Counted from the first letter of the stretch, positions 8,984-17,214 are shown. The stretch: 30,841 nt of DNA from Bacteroidales bacterium UBA3824 (GCA_002393195.1 DGIK01000125.1:1-30841); one strand, 5' to 3'. Made by a program: numbers and translations. Notes: generated by a model not told the origin, from the sequence alone.

Positions 8984-9029
8984 TGCGGTTTGCGCTTTTT
9001 GTGTATATAATCCTCCTTTCTAAACCGCA
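8984..9029 (+). other. Second inverted repeat just before the HTH gene
   Basis: TGCGGTTT at 8984-8991 and AAACCGCA at 9022-9029 are perfect 8-bp arms around a 30-nt loop that contains a purine-poor TCCTCCTTTC stretch. The right arm runs into AAAGG, a possible weak ribosome site 14-18 nt before the ATG at 9050, so pairing could affect translation. Confidence 0.45.
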
Positions 9030-9049
9030 AAAGGAAAAAACTGATTGTT

Positions 9050-9370
9050 ATGCGTAACCTTTCTGCCATTTTCGACACTAATGATCAAACATCAAAAGTT
9101 AAAGAAATGGCAATACACGTCGGACATCTTATAAAGGAGGTCTTTGACCGCCAAGGACGCCGCGCCACATGGTTCGCGTCGGAATTGAATTGCAACCGCG
9201 CCAACATATATAACATCTTCAACCGCGAGAATATCGACGTTGAAATGTTGATAAAGATTTCGTTGGTGTTGCAGCACAACTTTTTCCAAGACATTGCCAA
9301 TCTGATAGATGACAAAACTTGTCAAAAATCATTAGACAATATGTCTGAAAATTTGATACAAAATGTCTAA
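9050..9370 (+). CDS. Small HTH (XRE-like) DNA-binding protein
   Basis: A 106-aa protein. Residues about 25-90 look like a lambda-repressor-like helix-turn-helix: HLIKEVFDRQGRRATWFASE, then LNCNRANIYNIFNRENID as the recognition part, then MLIKISLVLQHNFFQDIANL. Small proteins of this kind occur widely in Bacteroidales and are usually annotated XRE-family or unknown. There is no effector domain; the tail after residue 92 is polar and probably disordered. It sits behind a 270-nt leader with a long hairpin, suggesting autoregulation or post-transcriptional control (inference). The first ten codons recur in degenerate form at 10281-10308. The target is unknown. Confidence 0.75.
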   Translation: MRNLSAIFDTNDQTSKVKEMAIHVGHLIKEVFDRQGRRATWFASELNCNRANIYNIFNRENIDVEMLIKISLVLQHNFFQDIANLIDDKTCQKSLDNMSENLIQNV

Positions 9371-9388
9371 AATCTCGATACGGAAAAA

Positions 9389-9421
9389 TTTGGAGATGGA
9401 GGAGGATAGAGAGTAAATTTG
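9389..9421 (+). promoter_or_regulatory. Putative promoter of the two-TM protein gene
   Basis: TTTG at 9389-9392, a 21-nt spacer and TAAATTTG at 9414-9421. The spacer is one nt longer than elsewhere in this window. Its position argues that the downstream gene starts at the ATG 9467 and not at the in-frame TTG 9419, which lies inside the -7 element. Confidence 0.6.
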
Positions 9422-9466
9422 AGGTTAGAAAATTTTAATGTTAAACCATTAAAACAGATAAAGAAA

Positions 9467-10264
9467 ATGAAATTATTATGCATACTCTGGGATCTTGGGT
9501 GTCTTATTGGGACGTTCAGGGTGATTGCAAGTAGTAAAGGTGATGGTGCTGTTATCATTGGTGCTTTAATTGCCTTTGTATTGATTGCAGTGTTGCCGAC
9601 CTGTTACTGTTTCAGAGAAAAAGATGATTCCTCCAAACGCCACCAACCAAAGTCATCTTCTCACGGAGAATCAAAAACAAATAGGAAACAACCTTCCTAT
9701 CCAACTAACGGACTTGTATCCAAAGCATATCGCAATGAAACATATTATAAACGGTTAAAACGTCTTTGTAATCCCGAAAACTTTATGATTGATTATGATA
9801 AAGATAAGGTGGACATTGCCAACAATTTGTATTCTAAAATATTGAATACAAAATCAGATGATAAGTCAACTATAATTGAACTGATTGAAGAAGCGGAAGA
9901 AAATCTGCATATCAATTTTTTGGACGAAGTGGAGCTTACCCGACTGATAGACAAATTGAATCCAAAAAATTATATGAATCCATATGATGCAGAAAAAGTT
10001 TCGTTGGCAAATGAATTGTATGACAAAATCACCTGTTCTGATGTCAATCTGACGATCTACCTTCACATAAAGGAACAAGCCAAGCCTTTAACAGACTATT
10101 TAGAGCTGGTTCGTAAAACGCAACAAGAAGAAAACTGGAAGCGTCAAGTTGCAGCAAGACGCAAACAGGAAGAAGCTGAGTGCAATTTAACGATGGCAAT
10201 AATAGGTCTTATAGCTGTTGCATTGGTGGTAGCTGTGGCGATTGTTGTTTTCCTCACTAAATAA
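9467..10264 (+). CDS. Two-TM protein with an internal duplicated helical repeat
   Basis: I do not recognise a family. With the ATG at 9467 the protein has 265 residues (an upstream in-frame TTG at 9419 would give 281, but it overlaps the promoter). A hydrophobic segment lies near residues 28-48 and a second near 242-263, close to the C-terminus. Between them is a Ser/Lys-rich linker (50-85) and two similar units: residues 100-125 (LCNPENFMIDYDKDKVDIAN and on) and 164-188 (LNPKNYMNPYDAEKVSLANE and on). They share NPxNxM, the Y-D-x-x-KV core and a LY(S/D)KI end. A charged, probably coiled-coil stretch (about 216-238, QQEENWKRQVAARRKQEEAE) precedes the second TM. Its neighbours are a mini HTH gene and a giant secreted repeat protein. 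A membrane scaffold role is only a guess. Confidence 0.72.
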   Translation: MKLLCILWDLGCLIGTFRVIASSKGDGAVIIGALIAFVLIAVLPTCYCFREKDDSSKRHQPKSSSHGESKTNRKQPSYPTNGLVSKAYRNETYYKRLKRLCNPENFMIDYDKDKVDIANNLYSKILNTKSDDKSTIIELIEEAEENLHINFLDEVELTRLIDKLNPKNYMNPYDAEKVSLANELYDKITCSDVNLTIYLHIKEQAKPLTDYLELVRKTQQEENWKRQVAARRKQEEAECNLTMAIIGLIAVALVVAVAIVVFLTK

Positions 10265-10280
10265 TTTTTCGCTTCCACCT

Positions 10281-10308
10281 GTAACCTTTCCGCCATTCCT
10301 GACACTAA
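10281..10308 (+). repeat. Degenerate copy of the start of the HTH gene
   Basis: These 28 bases match 9054-9081, codons 2-11 of the HTH gene, at 24 of 28 positions, and all four differences are transitions. They sit in the 85-bp gap before the giant repeat protein. Downstream, 10322-10339 matches 9437-9454 at 16 of 18 (AATGTYAAACCATTAAA), so two gene leaders share blocks. This points to a past segmental duplication or a conserved leader element. Confidence 0.65.
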
Positions 10309-10349
10309 GAGGAAAAGGAACAATGTCAAACCATTAAACTTTTACGACA

Positions 10350-13300
10350 ATGAAAAGGATTGTAATTATGTTGATGATGATGATCGCTGCGCTGAACGTG
10401 TCGGCGCAGGAGGAGTTGTATGCGATTTTTGATTACAAGGATTCTGTATTGACGTTGTATTTTGGACGGTGCAACAATTGTAACGGAAGCATAGATAAAA
10501 ATGATTTTTATCCAACGGATTGTATAAGGAAAATAGTAATCGATTCAACAGTAAAAAACTATTGGCCGAAAAGTTATAAAAATTTTTTTAGATGGTGCGA
10601 CAGCGTTGAAGAAATTGTTGGTCTTAAATATCTTAATCCTCCATTGGATGGCGATATGTCTGAGATGTTTGCAAATTGTGCTAATATCGAAACTCTTGAT
10701 TTAGAAGGTTTTGATACTCACGGTGTTAAAAATATGGAAGGAATGTTCTATGGGTGCAAAAAACTGAAAAAAATAGATTTGAGCGGTTTTGACACAGAAA
10801 TGGTTACAAATTTGGCTTGGATGTTCAAGTGCTGCATAAGTATTGACTCTCTTGATCTTAGAAGTTTTGACACACGTAGTGTGTATAGAATGGAAGATAT
10901 GTTCGAGGGATGCAGCAACTTGAAATCTGTTGACGTTAGTAGTTTCAACACCGAAAATATAGTCGTTATGTGCGGAATGTTCGCTAATTGCACATCTCTG
11001 AAAACAATAGATTTGAGCAACTTTACAAGATGGAGAGAATACACGAGGTATTCTAATATCGACAAAATGTTTTCAGGATGTCATTCACTTACAACAATCT
11101 ATGCAAGTTGCAATTGGAATATGGAAGGTTTTCAAGATTTTGGAATATTTACAGATTGTTATAGTCTTTACGGTGGACAAGGCACACATTACATTGGATA
11201 CAGCAATGGCGATGAGTACGCTCGAATCGACAAAGGCGCGGAATGTCCTGGCTATTTTACTCTCAAAGGACAACCATTGTTTTGGTCAAAGGCTTACACA
11301 GTCTTAAAAGATTCAGTACTTACCTTTCGTTATTCTGACACAAAGCCCATTGATAATGATTATTACCTTTTGGGAGGATACTGTAACAACAACAGCAAAA
11401 TCAAGACCGTTGTTTTTGACAAATCATTCAAAAAATACTATCCAAAGTCATGTGCCAATTGGTTCAGTGGCTTCAACAATCTAATTGAAATTATTGGTAT
11501 GAACAAATATCTCAATACCGACAGCGTTACGGATATGCAAAAGATGTTTTATGGATGCAATAGTATCAAGACGGTTGATTTAAGCGAATTTAACACTTCT
11601 GATGTACGCAAAATGTCATCGATGTTTGAAGATTGCCATAACCTACAAACTATTTTTGTTGATGGTGATTGGAAGACAGATTCCGTAGTCAGTTCCAAAT
11701 ATATGTTTGCCGGTTGTTGGAATCTTTACGGTGGTCAAGGCACTAAATACAAATGGGTTGACGGTAACAATGAGTTTGGCAGTGGCAACGAACCAATTAA
11801 ATATGCACATATTGACGGAGGCGAAGACAATCCGGGATTTTTGACAGCAATCGGACAGCAACCTTACGAACCGCCTACAACAAAGGAAGAATCCATAATT
11901 GAAGTAATTCAAAATAATAAACCAATTGATTATAGTTACTTATTTTCTCCTGTGATTGATTCTTTGGCATACGCAGTGTTGAAAGATTCTGTTTTGACAT
12001 TTTATTATGGAGGTGGCAGACCCGAAGACGCATTTGAAATCAAATCGTATAAACCGTTATACAATGATGATTTGCCAAATGAAGATTTTATTGTAGATAA
12101 GTATGACCTTAACGTGCGGACGCCGAAATGGAACACCCGTAGCAACGAAATTAAAAGAGTAGTTTTTGATTCTACGTTCAAAAACTTTCGCCCGACATCT
12201 TGTTATGAATGGTTTTCGAGATGTTGCAATCTGACTGAAATTGTTGGAATGAAAGAAAACCTCAACACTGAGGACGTTGTGTATATGTCGGCGATGTTTT
12301 TGGGCTGTATCAAATTGAAAGACATAGATTTAAGCGGTTTTTATACGCAAAAAGTCAAAACGATGCATAGTATGTTTTCATGTTGCGAGTCAATTGAAAG
12401 TCTTGATTTAAGCAATTTTAAAACTGATAGCCTAAAAAGCACTGTTTTTATGTTTGATAATTGTACCAATCTTAAATATCTTAATTTAAACGGGTTCAAC
12501 ACATCTAATGTCAAGAATATGGGCAGTATGTTTTATGGTTGCAAGAGCCTTGAAACAATTGATTTGAGCGGGTTCAATATTGATAATTGTGAAAACATGT
12601 CGTTTATGTTTGCGGAAAGCGGAATCAAGCAAATTGATTTAAGCGGATTCCAATTCAAAGAACGTAAAGCACATAATTTTATGGAAGGATTGTTTATGAA
12701 TTGCAAAAATCTTAAATCGTTAGACATCAGTCATTTTAAGAATGTCGGTTATGGCAAAGGAATGTTTTTCGGATGCAGCAACCTTAAAGATTTGAAGTTG
12801 TTCGCACCTTGTTTTGACGACGATGACGAATACTATTTTGGTGATTTTACGGGCTTGTTTTATGGGTGCGAAAGTTTGGAAGAATTAGATTTAAGCGTCC
12901 TAAAAAGAGTTGATTGTCCGTTAATGTCGTATATGTTTGCCAATTGTTTCAATCTAAAAACCATCTTCGTGGACAATGATTGGAATTATCATTTTGCAAC
13001 ACCTGTATATTATGATGACAGTAGTTCAGAACAATATGTCTACAATACTATGGAAACAACTGATATTTTCAAAAATTGCTATAATCTTGTCGGAGGCTGT
13101 GGCACGAAATATAGTCCCGCAAATAAAAGTAACTTTTTGTATGCGCAAATTGATTATGGTGATGGTAGTCAAGGATATTTCACAAAGAAAACACCGATTT
13201 CAAAATCTAACCACAAATCAAAAGTGTGGATCCCTGCGCAATCAAAAGAGATTACGTATTTTGATGATGTAGAAAGAAAATATGTAGAAATCAGCAAATG

Positions 13301-14498
13301 GGGTTTTGTCAATCAGAACGGAGAATGGATTGTAACACCAAAATACGACAAAGTTGAGAAGTATAATAATGACGGCTATGCCAAAGTTTTTTTTAACGGA
13401 CAGTCCAAGTATATCGACAAGGACGGCAATTATGTTGATTACGAAGGAAAAAAGGATGAAACGGGACAGCATAATTGGGATTCTGGTAATGTCAAAAAAT
13501 TCAAAGTTATTCAAGAAAATGGCAGATACGGTTACATAAAAGACGAAACAGATACAATCGTAAAGCCGATGTTTGATTATGCTTGGAATTTTGACCGTTA
13601 CGGATACGCACAGATAAAAATCAACGACAAATTAGGATTTATAGACACATTGGGAGCAATTGTCGCAGAACCGATATTTGACGTTGTGAAAGAAGAATAT
13701 TGGGAAGATTGTCTTGTTGTATCTGTAATGATTGACGGCAAATGGTGTTTCTTCAACAAAAAAGGACACTACTTTTTTGAACTAAACGCGGATGAGGTTT
13801 GCTCTTTTGACAAATATGGTTTTGCTCGTGTCAAAATTGATGGTAAATGGGGTTTTGTTGACACGGCAGGGAAATATACCATTGAACCGATAATCGAAGA
13901 ATTGTCCACTTCGGACAATAATTGTTATTTGTCGGTTATGATAGACGGCAAATGGGGTGTGGTAGATAGTACTCGCAGAATAGTAGTCCAACCTCAATTT
14001 GAGGACGTGGATTGTTATATGCTCGAAGACTTTGGTCTTGCACCTGCAAAAATCAATGGTAAGTGGGGATATGTCAATGCAAAAGGCAAGTGGATTATAA
14101 AGCCAAAATTTGATTGGGCGTATAATTTTTATAATTCATACACAACTATCAAGCTAAATGAAAGAAAAGGAATTATCAATAAAAAAGGAAAGTATTATTT
14201 GTTTCCCTCAGAACCCGCATTTGATTATATTGAAAAAAGGGATTTTGACCATCTGCCTTATGCAAGAATTTCAAAACGTAACAAGTATAATTCGACTTAT
14301 GACAAGATTGGGCTGGTAGACAAAAAAGGAAACATACTTATAGAGCCGAAGTTTGCAAAAATCAAGTTTTTCAAAGGTGTAATTTTGGCAAAAGAAGCAT
14401 ACAACGGCAAGTGGGGCATTATTGACAAACGTGGGAATTGGATTCAAAAGCCTATATTTATAGAGATTGGTAATGAATACGATTGGTATTATGATTGA
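10350..14498 (+). CDS. Giant secreted BspA-like LRR (DUF285) protein with C-terminal WG repeats
   Basis: A 1382-aa protein with a signal peptide (MKRIVIMLMMMIAALNVSA, cleavage before Q20). Three similar modules follow. Each opens with a strand like AYAVLKDSVLTFYY (residues about 22, 314 and 540), continues with DUF285 / BspA-type leucine-rich repeats (units such as MEGMFYGCKKLKKIDLSGFD, about 23 residues), and closes with GGxGTxY...YAxIDxG...GYFT (about 275, 461 and 916). From about residue 984 to the end come roughly ten WG-type repeats (GKWGFVDTAGKYTIEP, GKWGYVNAKGKWIIKP and others). Members of the BspA class are surface or secreted adhesins that bind host or partner proteins; WG repeats are poorly characterised binding units. 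No lipobox and no obvious type IX sorting domain is seen. DNA is AT-rich and locally repetitive. Confidence 0.9.
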   Translation: MKRIVIMLMMMIAALNVSAQEELYAIFDYKDSVLTLYFGRCNNCNGSIDKNDFYPTDCIRKIVIDSTVKNYWPKSYKNFFRWCDSVEEIVGLKYLNPPLDGDMSEMFANCANIETLDLEGFDTHGVKNMEGMFYGCKKLKKIDLSGFDTEMVTNLAWMFKCCISIDSLDLRSFDTRSVYRMEDMFEGCSNLKSVDVSSFNTENIVVMCGMFANCTSLKTIDLSNFTRWREYTRYSNIDKMFSGCHSLTTIYASCNWNMEGFQDFGIFTDCYSLYGGQGTHYIGYSNGDEYARIDKGAECPGYFTLKGQPLFWSKAYTVLKDSVLTFRYSDTKPIDNDYYLLGGYCNNNSKIKTVVFDKSFKKYYPKSCANWFSGFNNLIEIIGMNKYLNTDSVTDMQKMFYGCNSIKTVDLSEFNTSDVRKMSSMFEDCHNLQTIFVDGDWKTDSVVSSKYMFAGCWNLYGGQGTKYKWVDGNNEFGSGNEPIKYAHIDGGEDNPGFLTAIGQQPYEPPTTKEESIIEVIQNNKPIDYSYLFSPVIDSLAYAVLKDSVLTFYYGGGRPEDAFEIKSYKPLYNDDLPNEDFIVDKYDLNVRTPKWNTRSNEIKRVVFDSTFKNFRPTSCYEWFSRCCNLTEIVGMKENLNTEDVVYMSAMFLGCIKLKDIDLSGFYTQKVKTMHSMFSCCESIESLDLSNFKTDSLKSTVFMFDNCTNLKYLNLNGFNTSNVKNMGSMFYGCKSLETIDLSGFNIDNCENMSFMFAESGIKQIDLSGFQFKERKAHNFMEGLFMNCKNLKSLDISHFKNVGYGKGMFFGCSNLKDLKLFAPCFDDDDEYYFGDFTGLFYGCESLEELDLSVLKRVDCPLMSYMFANCFNLKTIFVDNDWNYHFATPVYYDDSSSEQYVYNTMETTDIFKNCYNLVGGCGTKYSPANKSNFLYAQIDYGDGSQGYFTKKTPISKSNHKSKVWIPAQSKEITYFDDVERKYVEISKWGFVNQNGEWIVTPKYDKVEKYNNDGYAKVFFNGQSKYIDKDGNYVDYEGKKDETGQHNWDSGNVKKFKVIQENGRYGYIKDETDTIVKPMFDYAWNFDRYGYAQIKINDKLGFIDTLGAIVAEPIFDVVKEEYWEDCLVVSVMIDGKWCFFNKKGHYFFELNADEVCSFDKYGFARVKIDGKWGFVDTAGKYTIEPIIEELSTSDNNCYLSVMIDGKWGVVDSTRRIVVQPQFEDVDCYMLEDFGLAPAKINGKWGYVNAKGKWIIKPKFDWAYNFYNSYTTIKLNERKGIINKKGKYYLFPSEPAFDYIEKRDFDHLPYARISKRNKYNSTYDKIGLVDKKGNILIEPKFAKIKFFKGVILAKEAYNGKWGIIDKRGNWIQKPIFIEIGNEYDWYYD

Positions 14499-14512
14499 TT
14501 GCACCAATTTGA

Positions 14513-14544
14513 TTTGCAAATTGAAATATTATTGTCTAACTTTG
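14513..14544 (+). promoter_or_regulatory. Bacteroidetes-type promoter of the stand-alone ATPase gene
   Basis: TTTG at 14513-14516, a 20-nt spacer and TAACTTTG at 14537-14544, 36 bp before the ATG at 14581. A full consensus match, so this gene is transcribed separately from the large repeat-protein gene. Confidence 0.82.
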
Positions 14545-14580
14545 TGTCAAATGAAGTAATCCAAACAAAAACCCAAACTT

Positions 14581-15474
14581 ATGATATATCTTGAAAATTT
14601 TTCATTGGTTTCGGAAGATATGGAGTGGGATGTTCTTCGCAATATGACCCACGCCTTATATGATTCGTTTTATCCGTTTCAAATTTTTCCGCACGACAAA
14701 AAATTGGGAAAAATTGTATTTGCCGACATAACAATCTTTTGTGGCAGCAACGGTTCTGGCAAAAGTACCGTCCTCAACATTATTGCCGAAAAACTTAGGC
14801 TAAACCGTGAAACGCCTTACAACAAAACGGATTTTTTTGACCCTTACATCGAAAGGTGCGGATACAATATGTTTAGCAACAACAGAGAAAAATTGTACAA
14901 TTTGATGAAAATTTCTCGGATAATTACAAGCGACGATGTATTCAATCACATTATTTCTGTACGAAAGCGTAACGAGGACAAAAATTTTAAACGAAGTTTG
15001 ATTTTCGACGAATCATCAGACAGCGATTTTAGACAAAATATTCGACGTCAAGGTTTTGATGCCACCGACCCAAAAAGCATTAAAACCTATCAGGATAATT
15101 ACGAAAAATTCAAAAATCCTGTCAAATATATCCGCAAATCCGGCAATGTTGACGAGCGGACATATTCCAACGGCGAAACAGGGTTCAGATATTTTACAGA
15201 TGCCATTCAGCCCGGCGGACTTTATCTTTTGGACGAACCCGAAAACTCACTCTCGGCTGAAATGCAGATTGAACTTATGCATTTTTTGCACGGAATGGCA
15301 GGTCGTTACGAGTGTCAGTTTATAGTTTCTACACATAGTCCGTTTTTGCTATCGTTGCCCGGAGCTAAGATTTTCAATATGGATTCAGAACCCGTAAAAA
15401 CTTGCAAATGGACAGATTTGCCCAATGTCAGGATTTTTTTCGATTTTTTTATCGAGAGAAAGGAAGAGTTTTGA
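14581..15474 (+). CDS. Stand-alone ABC-type AAA ATPase (AAA_21-like)
   Basis: A 297-aa soluble protein with the ATPase core of the ABC/SMC class. Walker A is GSNGSGKS at residues 55-62, Walker B ends LLDEPENS with D218 and E219, and the switch histidine is H252 in VSTHSPFLLS. No transporter membrane segments and no nuclease domain are seen. The insert between residues about 80 and 200 is charged and lacks a long coiled coil. Such single-domain ATPases occur both as housekeeping proteins and as parts of phage-defence pairs (in AbiEii, OLD, PARIS and retron-like systems the partner is adjacent). Here no obvious partner is next door, except the AT-rich genes upstream. The last 26 bp overlap the end of the convergent yolD-like gene. 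Confidence 0.85.
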   Translation: MIYLENFSLVSEDMEWDVLRNMTHALYDSFYPFQIFPHDKKLGKIVFADITIFCGSNGSGKSTVLNIIAEKLRLNRETPYNKTDFFDPYIERCGYNMFSNNREKLYNLMKISRIITSDDVFNHIISVRKRNEDKNFKRSLIFDESSDSDFRQNIRRQGFDATDPKSIKTYQDNYEKFKNPVKYIRKSGNVDERTYSNGETGFRYFTDAIQPGGLYLLDEPENSLSAEMQIELMHFLHGMAGRYECQFIVSTHSPFLLSLPGAKIFNMDSEPVKTCKWTDLPNVRIFFDFFIERKEEF

Positions 15475-15697
15475 ATTGGTCCGTCATAAGCGATGTCGAA
15501 TTTGAAATTTCCTTATACATATCCAAGAACATCTGCTCGTCAATCTGTTGCTTGGCGGTGTCGTCTATTGCATCCTCAAAGCCGGTGAGGGCGGAGAATG
15601 GCGCAAACTGTGCGGCACGCGCCTCCATCGACATCTGCGGATGACGTGTGGAAACGTGGTGCGGCAGGTTTATAATATCTGAATAATCGTCGTTCAT
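15449..15697 (-). CDS. YolD-like protein paired with a Y-family polymerase
   Basis: An 82-aa protein. The segment LPHHVSTRHPQMSMEARAAQ followed by FAPFSALTGFEDAI is the hallmark of YolD-like proteins, which in Firmicutes are encoded beside UvrX/YqjW-type lesion-bypass polymerases and are thought to partner them (a UmuD-like role has been suggested). Its ATG overlaps the stop of the polymerase gene by 4 bp (ATGA at 15694-15697), so translation is probably coupled. Its 3' end overlaps the convergent ATPase gene. Function beyond the association is not established. Confidence 0.85.
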   Translation of the reverse strand: MNDDYSDIINLPHHVSTRHPQMSMEARAAQFAPFSALTGFEDAIDDTAKQQIDEQMFLDMYKEISNSTSLMTDQFKTLPFSR

Positions 15698-17214
15698 GCC
15701 TTGTGTCCTCCTATCTGTTGGTTGCGTTGTATGGCTGTGGCGCCGTCGCCGAAGTTGAGCCCTTTGAGGATGGCGTTGTTGCCAAAACGATGTTTTATGG
15801 CGAGCCGCGCCTCCTGCATACGTCGCTCCTTGTCGAGAGCTTCTTGGTGCTGTTGTCGTTGATATTCAAGCATTTTATAATCAGTAAAAAGATCAAGCTG
15901 CACTGCCGACGGCTTTTGCATGGCGATCTTTTCGAGGGTAACATTGGCGGCAATGGTGATGCGCCTCACCAATAGCAACGGATTTACTATGCGGTCGTAG
16001 AGGTCGAGTATTGCGTCTATTATCATCTTCGACGACGATGTTGGCTCTGGCGGCGTAGCTGTGCCGTGGGCGTATTTTGGCACTTGACGACCGTAATGGT
16101 CGATGCGTATTTCGCCGTGGTACTTGGCGCGGACATCGGGATTGGCAAGGCTCTCGCGGTCGTAGCCGATGGTGAGTGTCATCTTGTTGGTGACGATGCG
16201 CCTTTCCACAAGCTGCAACGACAATGCATCAGCCATCTCCTCCATCACAATACGCGCCTTCTTAAATGTATATGGCGACTGCAACACCTGTCCGCTGCTT
16301 ATTGAATTGGTGGCGGGGCGGTACGACTTTATGTAATCCATCGTGCAAGGCTCCCAGCCCCAGGCGTGGTCGATAAGGAGTTCGGCATTGACGCCAAACA
16401 TTCTGTAAAGCAATTCTTCGTGCTGGAGCGACAGCCTTGCTATCTGCCCCATAGTTTCGATGCCAATGGCGGCGAGCTTGGCGGCAGTTCCCTGCCCCAC
16501 CCTCCAAAAACTCGTCAACGGCCTGTGATTCCAGAGTTGCTGACGGTAAGAGAGCTCGTCGAGTTCGGCAATGCGCACACCGTCCTTGTCGGCGGGGATG
16601 TGCTTGGCTACTATGTCCATGGCGATTTTGCAGAGGTACATATTGGTGCCAATACCAGCCGTGGCGGTGATTCCGGTGCGACTAAGCACGTCGCGGATTA
16701 TCTTGGCGGCGAGCTGATGGGCAGTCATCTTATATATGCGCATATATGACGTTACATCCATAAAAACCTCGTCGATGCTATATACATGGATGTCTTCGGG
16801 CGCAACGTATTGAAGGTAAGTATTATAGACTTGCGTGCTTACCTCGATGTAATGCGCCATTCTCGGCGTGGCGGCAATGTAGTCGAGCTGCCAATCAGGA
16901 TGCTGGCGCAGTTCGTTGGCGTCTATCGACTTGCCCGCAAATTCGGTGATGCCGGCGCGGCGTTTGCGCTCGGTGTTGATTTGCCTCACCCGTTGCACTA
17001 CTTCAAAAAGCCTTGCCCGTCCCGGTATGCCGTATTCCTTGAGCGACGGCGACACGGCGAGACAAATCGTCTTGTCGGTGCGTGAGGTGTCTGCCACCAC
17101 GAGGTTGGCAACAAGCGGGTCGAGCCCTCTGTCCACACATTCTGCCGAGGCGTAAAACGATTTGAGGTCGATAGCTATGTATGTGCGTTGATTTTCCATA
17201 CCGCCACGATGCAT
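15694..17214 (-). CDS. Y-family translesion DNA polymerase (UvrX/YqjW type)
   Basis: A 506-aa DNA polymerase of the Y family, which copies past damaged template bases with low fidelity. The first catalytic motif is YIAIDLKSFYASAE (D16). The second is VYSIDEVFMDV, with D148 and E149. A helix-hairpin-helix-like stretch follows (FWRVGQGTAAKLAAIGIETM), then the little-finger region from about residue 300. NLVVADTSRTDKTICLAVSP is characteristic of the Firmicutes UvrX/YqjW branch more than of Bacteroidetes UmuC. The start may be M1 (17214) or M6 (17199); neither has a good ribosome site. It forms a two-gene unit with the YolD-like gene. No LexA-type operator was recognised upstream. Confidence 0.9.
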   Translation of the reverse strand: MHRGGMENQRTYIAIDLKSFYASAECVDRGLDPLVANLVVADTSRTDKTICLAVSPSLKEYGIPGRARLFEVVQRVRQINTERKRRAGITEFAGKSIDANELRQHPDWQLDYIAATPRMAHYIEVSTQVYNTYLQYVAPEDIHVYSIDEVFMDVTSYMRIYKMTAHQLAAKIIRDVLSRTGITATAGIGTNMYLCKIAMDIVAKHIPADKDGVRIAELDELSYRQQLWNHRPLTSFWRVGQGTAAKLAAIGIETMGQIARLSLQHEELLYRMFGVNAELLIDHAWGWEPCTMDYIKSYRPATNSISSGQVLQSPYTFKKARIVMEEMADALSLQLVERRIVTNKMTLTIGYDRESLANPDVRAKYHGEIRIDHYGRQVPKYAHGTATPPEPTSSSKMIIDAILDLYDRIVNPLLLVRRITIAANVTLEKIAMQKPSAVQLDLFTDYKMLEYQRQQHQEALDKERRMQEARLAIKHRFGNNAILKGLNFGDGATAIQRNQQIGGHKA

